Part shown: piece by piece, positions 59,400 through 64,000 of the stretch
Position numbering within the stretch: position 1 is the first letter of the stretch
How the letters are laid out: each line of letters opens with the position of its first letter
Assembly (NCBI RefSeq): GCF_014205215.1
Contig: NZ_JACHNC010000001.1
Span: 8,428,501-8,492,500, forward strand
Length of the DNA: 64,000 nucleotides
Source of the DNA: Actinoplanes lobatus
GTDB lineage: Bacteria; Actinomycetota; Actinomycetes; Mycobacteriales; Micromonosporaceae
Direction: 5' to 3'
Made by a program: the position numbers and the translations under genes
The notes under the pieces: model-generated
Databases searched by the model: none
What the model was told of the DNA's origin: nothing
The model's input: the letters and a program-made list of their open reading frames with translations, nothing else

Positions 59400-61709
59400 G
59401 TGACCGGCAAGCGACTTCCTGTGCTGTTCCTCGACGACGTCGTCCTGCTTCCGGGCATGGTCGTCCCGGTCGTCCTCGACGAGGCCGCCCAGGCCGCCGT
59501 CGACGCGGCCCGCACCTCGTCCGGCTCCGAGCTGCTGATCGCCCCGCGCCTGGAGGACCGCTACGCCTCGTACGGTGTGGTGGCCGCCGTCGAGCAGGTC
59601 GGCAGGTTCCGTGGCGGCTCCCCGGCCGCCGTCCTGCGCACCGGCACCCGGGCCCGCATCGGCAGCGGCGTGACCGGTCCCGGCGCGGCCCTGTGGGTGG
59701 AGGCCGATCCCGTCCCGGCCGGCGCACCGAGCCCGCAGGTGCGTGAGCTCGCGGACGCGTACAAGAAACTGGTCGTCTCGGTGTTGCAGCGCCGGGAGGC
59801 GTGGCAGGTGATCGACTCGGTGAGCGCCATCGACGACCCCGGCGACCTGGCCGACACCGCCGGCTGGGCGCCGTATCTGTCCAACGACCGCAAGCGGGAG
59901 CTGCTCGAGACGCCCGACGTCGAGGCCCGGCTGCGGTTGCTGATCGAGTGGACGAAGGACTTCCTGGCCGAGTCCGAGGTCAACGAGACGATCGAGAAGG
60001 ACGTCCGGGAGAACGTCGAGAAGCGCAACCGCGAGTACCTGCTGCGCGAGCAGCTCAAGGCGATCCGTAAGGAACTCGGCGAGGGCGAGCCGGACGGCGG
60101 CGGCGACTACCGGGCCCGGATCGAGGCGGCGGACCTGCCGGAGGCGGTGCGCGAGGCCGCGCTGACCGAGGCCGGCAAGCTGGAACGCGCCGGTGACCAG
60201 AACCCGGAGGCCTCCTGGATCCGGACGTGGCTCGACACGGTGCTGGACCTGCCGTGGAACGTCCGCACCACCGACAGCACCGACCTGACCGCGGCCCGGG
60301 CCGTCCTCGACGCCGACCACCACGGCCTGGACGAGGTCAAGGACCGGATCGTCGAATACCTCGGCGTCCGCGCCCGCCGCGAGTCCCGTGGCCTGGCGAC
60401 GGCCGGCGGCCGCGGCTCCGGCGCGGTGATCCTGCTGGCCGGCCCGCCCGGGGTCGGCAAGACGTCGCTGGGCGAGTCGGTGGCCCGCACGCTGGGCCGC
60501 GAGTTCGTCCGGGTCGCACTGGGCGGGGTCCGCGACGAGGCGGAGATCCGCGGCCACCGGCGCACGTACGTCGGCGCGCTGCCCGGCCGCATCGTGCGGG
60601 CGATCCGGGAGGCCGGCTCGATGAACCCGGTCGTGCTGCTCGACGAGGTCGACAAGGTCGGCAGCGACTACCGCGGCGACCCGGCCGCCGCCCTGCTGGA
60701 GGTCCTCGACCCGGCGCAGAACCACACGTTCCGCGACCACTACCTGGACCTCGACCTGGACCTGTCGGACGTGCTGTTCATCGCCACCGCCAACGTGCTG
60801 GAGACGATCCCGCAGGCGCTGTTCGACCGGATGGAGCTGATCGGCATCGACGGCTACACCGCGACCGACAAGGTGGCCATCGCCCGCGACCATCTGGTGC
60901 CCCGCCAGCTGGAACGCGCCGCCCTCTCCGCCGATGAGGTGACCGTCACCGAGGCGGCGCTGCGCGAGATCGCCGCCGATTACACCCGGGAGGCAGGGGT
61001 ACGGTCGTTCGAGCGCCTGCTCGCGAAGGCGTTCCGCAAGGTGTCCTTGAGGGAACTGCCGGCCACCATCGACGCCGGCGACCTGAGGGACCTGATCGGC
61101 CGTCCCCGGTTCACGCCGGAGTCGGGCGAGCGCACTGCGGTCCCCGGCGTGGCCACCGGCCTGGCGGTGACCGGGATGGGCGGTGACGTGCTCTACATCG
61201 AGGCGTCGCTGCTGCCCGGCAACACCGGCGGGCTGTCGGTGACCGGCCAGCTCGGCGAGGTGATGAAGGAGTCCGCGCAGATCGCCCTCTCCTGGGTCCG
61301 GGCGCACGCCGGCGAGCTGGGCATCTCGCCGGAACAGCTGGACCACCCGATCCACCTGCACGTACCGGCCGGCGCGGTGCCCAAGGACGGGCCGTCGGCG
61401 GGCGTCACCATGACGACAGCGCTGGTGTCGCTGCTGCTGGGCCGCAACGTGCGCGCGGAGGTGGGGATGACCGGCGAGGTGTCGCTGACCGGCCGGGTGC
61501 TGCCGATCGGCGGGGTGAAGCAGAAGCTGCTCGCCGCCCAGCGGGCCGGCCTCACCGAGGTCTACCTGCCCGCCCGCAACGAGCCGGACCTCGACGACGT
61601 CCCGGCCGACGTGCGGGCGGCGCTGACCGTGCACATCGTCTCCGACGTGCGGGAGATCCTGCGCACCGCCCTGGAGCCGGTCTCCGCCGACACGGTGGCG
61701 GTGGCCTGA
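59400..61709 (+). CDS. lon: ATP-dependent protease Lon
   Basis: 769 residues. Degrades damaged and regulatory proteins in the cytoplasm. LON substrate-binding domain (LPVLFLDDVVLLPGMVVPVV), AAA+ module with Walker A LLAGPPGVGKTSLGESVA, GGVRDEAEIRGHRRTYVGAL and Walker B NPVVLLDEVDKVG, and the C-terminal protease domain with catalytic Ser in VPKDGPSAGVTMTTALVSLL (about 666) and Lys in LPIGGVKQKLLAAQ (about 707). GTG start behind GGAGGT. The HAIR-like operator upstream predicts heat-shock control by HspR, as known for Streptomyces lon. Confidence 0.96.
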   Translation: MTGKRLPVLFLDDVVLLPGMVVPVVLDEAAQAAVDAARTSSGSELLIAPRLEDRYASYGVVAAVEQVGRFRGGSPAAVLRTGTRARIGSGVTGPGAALWVEADPVPAGAPSPQVRELADAYKKLVVSVLQRREAWQVIDSVSAIDDPGDLADTAGWAPYLSNDRKRELLETPDVEARLRLLIEWTKDFLAESEVNETIEKDVRENVEKRNREYLLREQLKAIRKELGEGEPDGGGDYRARIEAADLPEAVREAALTEAGKLERAGDQNPEASWIRTWLDTVLDLPWNVRTTDSTDLTAARAVLDADHHGLDEVKDRIVEYLGVRARRESRGLATAGGRGSGAVILLAGPPGVGKTSLGESVARTLGREFVRVALGGVRDEAEIRGHRRTYVGALPGRIVRAIREAGSMNPVVLLDEVDKVGSDYRGDPAAALLEVLDPAQNHTFRDHYLDLDLDLSDVLFIATANVLETIPQALFDRMELIGIDGYTATDKVAIARDHLVPRQLERAALSADEVTVTEAALREIAADYTREAGVRSFERLLAKAFRKVSLRELPATIDAGDLRDLIGRPRFTPESGERTAVPGVATGLAVTGMGGDVLYIEASLLPGNTGGLSVTGQLGEVMKESAQIALSWVRAHAGELGISPEQLDHPIHLHVPAGAVPKDGPSAGVTMTTALVSLLLGRNVRAEVGMTGEVSLTGRVLPIGGVKQKLLAAQRAGLTEVYLPARNEPDLDDVPADVRAALTVHIVSDVREILRTALEPVSADTVAVA

Positions 61710-61715
61710 GCCGGG

Positions 61716-61750
61716 CCGGCCGATCCCGTCCCCGTGACGGGATCGGCCGG
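61716..61750. terminator. Bidirectional hairpin terminator between lon and the protease gene
   Basis: CCGGCCGATCCCGT and ACGGGATCGGCCGG are perfect 14-bp arms around seven bases, seven bases after the lon stop and nine bases before the convergent stop. Confidence 0.85.
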
Positions 61751-61758
61751 TCGTGCGG

Positions 61759-63285
61759 TCAGCCGCGGCGCCACTTCTGGTTGAGCGTTCCGGCGCACTC
61801 CCAGAGCTGGAGCTGAGCCCGGTCGTCACCGTTCCAGTCCTTGATGTCCAGGCACTTGTCGGCCTGCGGGTTCACCAGGTCACCGGCGGCGCTGAGCACC
61901 CACTGCTGGGCCGGGTTGCCGCTGCAGTTGGCGATCTGGATGATCACGCCGTTGGCGGTGGAGCCCCACGGCACGTCCAGGCACTTGTTGTTGCCCGAGC
62001 GCAGCGTGCCGTTGACCGCCTCCCACTTCTGCGGGTCGAGGCCGTTGCACGGCCACATCTGCACCTGTACGCCGTCGGAATAGTTGCCGCCGGGCACGTC
62101 CAGGCACTTGTTGTTCCAGTTGCTGACGATCGCGGTACGGGTGCCGCCGCCGCTGGTGGTGGTGAGGCTCAGGCCGTACACCTGAAGGATCTCGTTGACC
62201 GGCTGGAACCACATCGTGCCGCCGGTGGTGCAGTCGCCGGTGCCGCCCGAGGTGACGCCCTGGGCCTGGTTGCCGGAGATCCACGAACCGCCGGAGTCGC
62301 CCGGCTGGGCGCAGGCGTTGCTGCGGCTCAGGCCGGACACCGCGCCCTGCTGGTAGTTGATCGTCTCGTTCTTACCGAGCAGGGTGCCGCAGCGCCAGCC
62401 GGTGGTGCGCCCGGACCGGCAGATCGAACTGCCGATCGCCGCCTCCTGCGAGCCGGCGACCAGCACGTTCCCACCGGCGTAGTTGTTGACCCACGGTTGC
62501 GGCGTCCAGTTGGCGTTGGTCCGCACCCAGGCGTAGTCGTTGCCGGGGAAGGACGATCCGGCGAACGTGCCCTGCGCCTGGTTGTTGAAGCCGAGCGTCG
62601 GGCTGCCGGCGCCGCCGCAGTGGCCAGCCGTCACGAAGCCGCCGGCCACCGCGAAGCCGATCGAGCAGAGCGTGTTGCCGTTGATCACGTACTGGTCGCC
62701 GCCGCGGATGTCGAACATCGGCCGGGGCGCGCCGTCGGCCGTCCGGACGGTGACCGTGCCGGCCCCGCTGGCTCGGGCGAACCGCTTGGCCGCGGCCTCG
62801 GCGCCCGGTGCGGCGGTGACGACGACGCTGTTGGTGGCCGGATCGACGTACCAGCTCCGGATCTCGTCACCTGCCTCGGCGCTGTTGCGGTCGAGTTCGG
62901 CGCGAGCCGCGTCGAGAGCCGCCGCCGAGCGGGTGACGATCTTCGGGACGGCGCCCTCCTCGCGTACGGCCGCGGCGTCCGCCGGGTCGGTCACGGCGAC
63001 GGTGAGCCGGCTGCCACCGGCCGGGATCCAGGCGCCGGCGAAGTCCGCGCCCAGCCGTTCCCGCAGGCGTTGTTCGACGACGGGCGCGGCTGCCTCGGTG
63101 GTCAGCCGCTCGGCGATCTGGGTGTCGGTCAGCTTGAGGTCGCGGCGCATCGCGTCGAGCATGCCGGGCGCCAGGTCGAGCCGGACCGGGGCGGTGGGCT
63201 CCGGTTTACCTGCGGCGACACTGGCGGCCGGCGTCGCCGCGACGGTGGCCAGGGCCACGATCAGCGGGAGGAGCGAACGTTTCAT
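61759..63285 (-). CDS. Secreted S1 serine protease (streptogrisin type) with C-terminal ricin-type lectin domain
   Basis: 508 residues. Signal peptide (SLLPLIVALATVAATPAAS), alpha-lytic-protease-like propeptide (about residues 30-190, with LTDTQIAERLTTEAAAPVVE), then a chymotrypsin-fold protease with His in FVTAGHCGG, Asp in GNDYAWVR and Ser in QPGDSGGSW. After a short Ser/Gly linker (TTTSGGGTR) comes a ricin-B trefoil with repeated NKCLDVPGG / QMWPCNG / QKWE-type units. Typical of extracellular proteases that bind cell-wall or plant polysaccharides. Self-processing of the propeptide is inferred from the family. Confidence 0.95.
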   Translation of the reverse strand: MKRSLLPLIVALATVAATPAASVAAGKPEPTAPVRLDLAPGMLDAMRRDLKLTDTQIAERLTTEAAAPVVEQRLRERLGADFAGAWIPAGGSRLTVAVTDPADAAAVREEGAVPKIVTRSAAALDAARAELDRNSAEAGDEIRSWYVDPATNSVVVTAAPGAEAAAKRFARASGAGTVTVRTADGAPRPMFDIRGGDQYVINGNTLCSIGFAVAGGFVTAGHCGGAGSPTLGFNNQAQGTFAGSSFPGNDYAWVRTNANWTPQPWVNNYAGGNVLVAGSQEAAIGSSICRSGRTTGWRCGTLLGKNETINYQQGAVSGLSRSNACAQPGDSGGSWISGNQAQGVTSGGTGDCTTGGTMWFQPVNEILQVYGLSLTTTSGGGTRTAIVSNWNNKCLDVPGGNYSDGVQVQMWPCNGLDPQKWEAVNGTLRSGNNKCLDVPWGSTANGVIIQIANCSGNPAQQWVLSAAGDLVNPQADKCLDIKDWNGDDRAQLQLWECAGTLNQKWRRG

Positions 63286-63374
63286 GGGGAGTCCTTCTCA
63301 GCGCGGGGAACGGGGAGAGCGCTCTCTGGAAGGAGCTTTCTATCGACGTTCATAACTGTCAAGAAGGTTTGAAA

Positions 63375-64000
63375 TTAAGACGTGAACCAGATGGTCGCGG
63401 CCAGGCCCCCGGTCGCCGCCGGCGCCAGCGTGAACCGGCCACCCGACGCCTCGACCAGCACCGCCACGATCGACAGGCCCAGACCGGCGCCGTCGACGTT
63501 CTGCGCGTCCGGGGCCCGCCAGAACCGTTCGGCGGCCCGCCGTCGCTGCTCCTCGGTCATGCCGGGACCCGTGTCACGGACCGTCACCTCGGCCCCACCC
63601 TCGCGGGCCGCGACCTCGACCTCGACCTTCCCGCCGGCCGGCGTGAACTTCAGCGCGTTGTCGATCAGCGCGTCCAGCGCCTGATCCAGCGCGGTCGCGA
63701 CCATCCGCGCCGGCAGCCGCTCCTCCGGCAGGACGGCGACCAGCTCGATGTCGCGGCGCTCGGTGAGCGGCCGCCACGCCTGCACCCGGTTACGGGTGAG
63801 CGCCACCGCGTCCACCACCTCGACCCGCTGCTGACCACGTTCGGCGCGGGCCAGGGCGAGCAGCCCGTCCAGCACGTCGGCGAGCCGGTCGGTCTCCTCC
63901 AGGGCGATCTCGTGATCGGCGCGCAGATCCTCGTCGTCGAGGCCGCCACCCAGATCCTCGATCCGCAACCGCAGCACGGTGAGCGGATTACGCAGCTGGT
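63375..64000 (-). CDS. Two-component sensor histidine kinase, N-terminal part outside window
   Basis: At least 208 residues of the C-terminal kinase core. The H-box reads QLRNPLTVLRLRIEDL right at the edge, so the phosphorylated histidine is the codon cut by base 64000. N-box IDNALKFTP, G1 DTGPGMTEE, F-box region AERFWRAPDA and G2 GAGLGLSIVAVLVEASGGRF are complete. Sensor and membrane regions cannot be seen. The 89 bp between this gene and the protease gene are AT-rich and hold the protease promoter region. It should not be assumed to be the DosS-type kinase, since its H-box is of the HisKA (QLRNPL) type and not the DevS HisKA_3 type. Confidence 0.93.
   Translation of the reverse strand, partial: QLRNPLTVLRLRIEDLGGGLDDEDLRADHEIALEETDRLADVLDGLLALARAERGQQRVEVVDAVALTRNRVQAWRPLTERRDIELVAVLPEERLPARMVATALDQALDALIDNALKFTPAGGKVEVEVAAREGGAEVTVRDTGPGMTEEQRRRAAERFWRAPDAQNVDGAGLGLSIVAVLVEASGGRFTLAPAATGGLAATIWFTS

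Noticed and set aside
59307..61829. Minus-strand open frame of 840 codons
   Set aside because: Antisense shadow of lon; no domain motif, composition typical of GC-rich antisense frames.
1..64000. tRNA, rRNA, CRISPR array, complete insertion sequence, prophage
   Set aside because: Looked for cloverleaf-like arms, repeated spacers, transposase motifs and phage genes; none seen apart from the intron maturase fragment.
63375..64000. Histidine kinase as the DevS/DosS sensor of the island
   Set aside because: Its H-box (QLRNPLTVLRLR) belongs to the classical HisKA type and not the DevS type, and it is separated from the island by unrelated genes.

Overview
The window is high-GC DNA with abundant GTG starts and strong GGAGG ribosome sites. 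It looks like the chromosome of a soil actinomycete. The gene content (group 3b NiFe hydrogenase, many universal stress proteins, streptogrisin-type protease with a ricin-like tail, HAIR-type operator at lon) fits Micromonosporaceae such as Actinoplanes. That family assignment is inference, not a database result.

About 55 kb (1-56 kb) reads as one dormancy or hypoxia island. It holds eight intact universal stress protein (USP) family genes plus one relic, three P-type cation ATPases (one cut by the window edge), two CBS-BON proteins, and homologues of hallmark members of the mycobacterial DosR regulon: DUF1918 (Rv0569 type), DUF1876 (Rv1738 type), an Acg nitroreductase (Rv2032 type) and a phosphotransferase-kinase fusion (Rv2004c type). 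It also holds a GCS2-type glutamate-cysteine ligase and pyruvate phosphate dikinase. Upstream of most of these units, usually 50-105 bp from the start codon, lies the same palindrome: GGGAC or GGGCC, four bases, then GKCCC (often extended to CCCTGCC). This is the architecture of the mycobacterial DosR/DevR box. I count about nineteen copies. No DevR/DevS pair lies in the window.

The metabolic core is at 23.9-39.7 kb. One plus-strand unit encodes a USP, a GltD-like NAD(P)H oxidoreductase fused to a ferredoxin domain, pyruvate:ferredoxin oxidoreductase and a small cysteine-containing protein. Convergent to it, a tightly overlapping minus-strand operon encodes the group 3b hydrogenase (beta, gamma, small, large), its maturation protease and HypF-HypC-HypD-HypE. 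Together these could pass electrons from pyruvate through ferredoxin and NAD(P)H to protons when oxygen is short. HypA and HypB are not present here.

The first 21 kb also carries many scars: a hypE relic, a USP relic with an 18-bp tandem duplication, a group II intron maturase tail, an alpha/beta-hydrolase tail, and a truncated epimerase joined to spherulin-4 and GH114 hydrolases. Two PatA-like GNAT/acyl-CoA synthetase proteins bracket the island. The second has lost both its phosphohistidine loop and most of its ATP-grasp domain. Other genes in this part are two secreted ferritin-like proteins, an alcohol dehydrogenase and an ABC-2 exporter.

From 56 kb the content turns to ordinary chromosome: a DUF2867-like protein, a UPF0104 membrane protein, a TAXI-type lipoprotein, Lon with a HAIR-like operator, a secreted serine protease and the 3' part of a histidine kinase gene that runs off the window. 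I saw no tRNA, rRNA, CRISPR array or intact insertion sequence.
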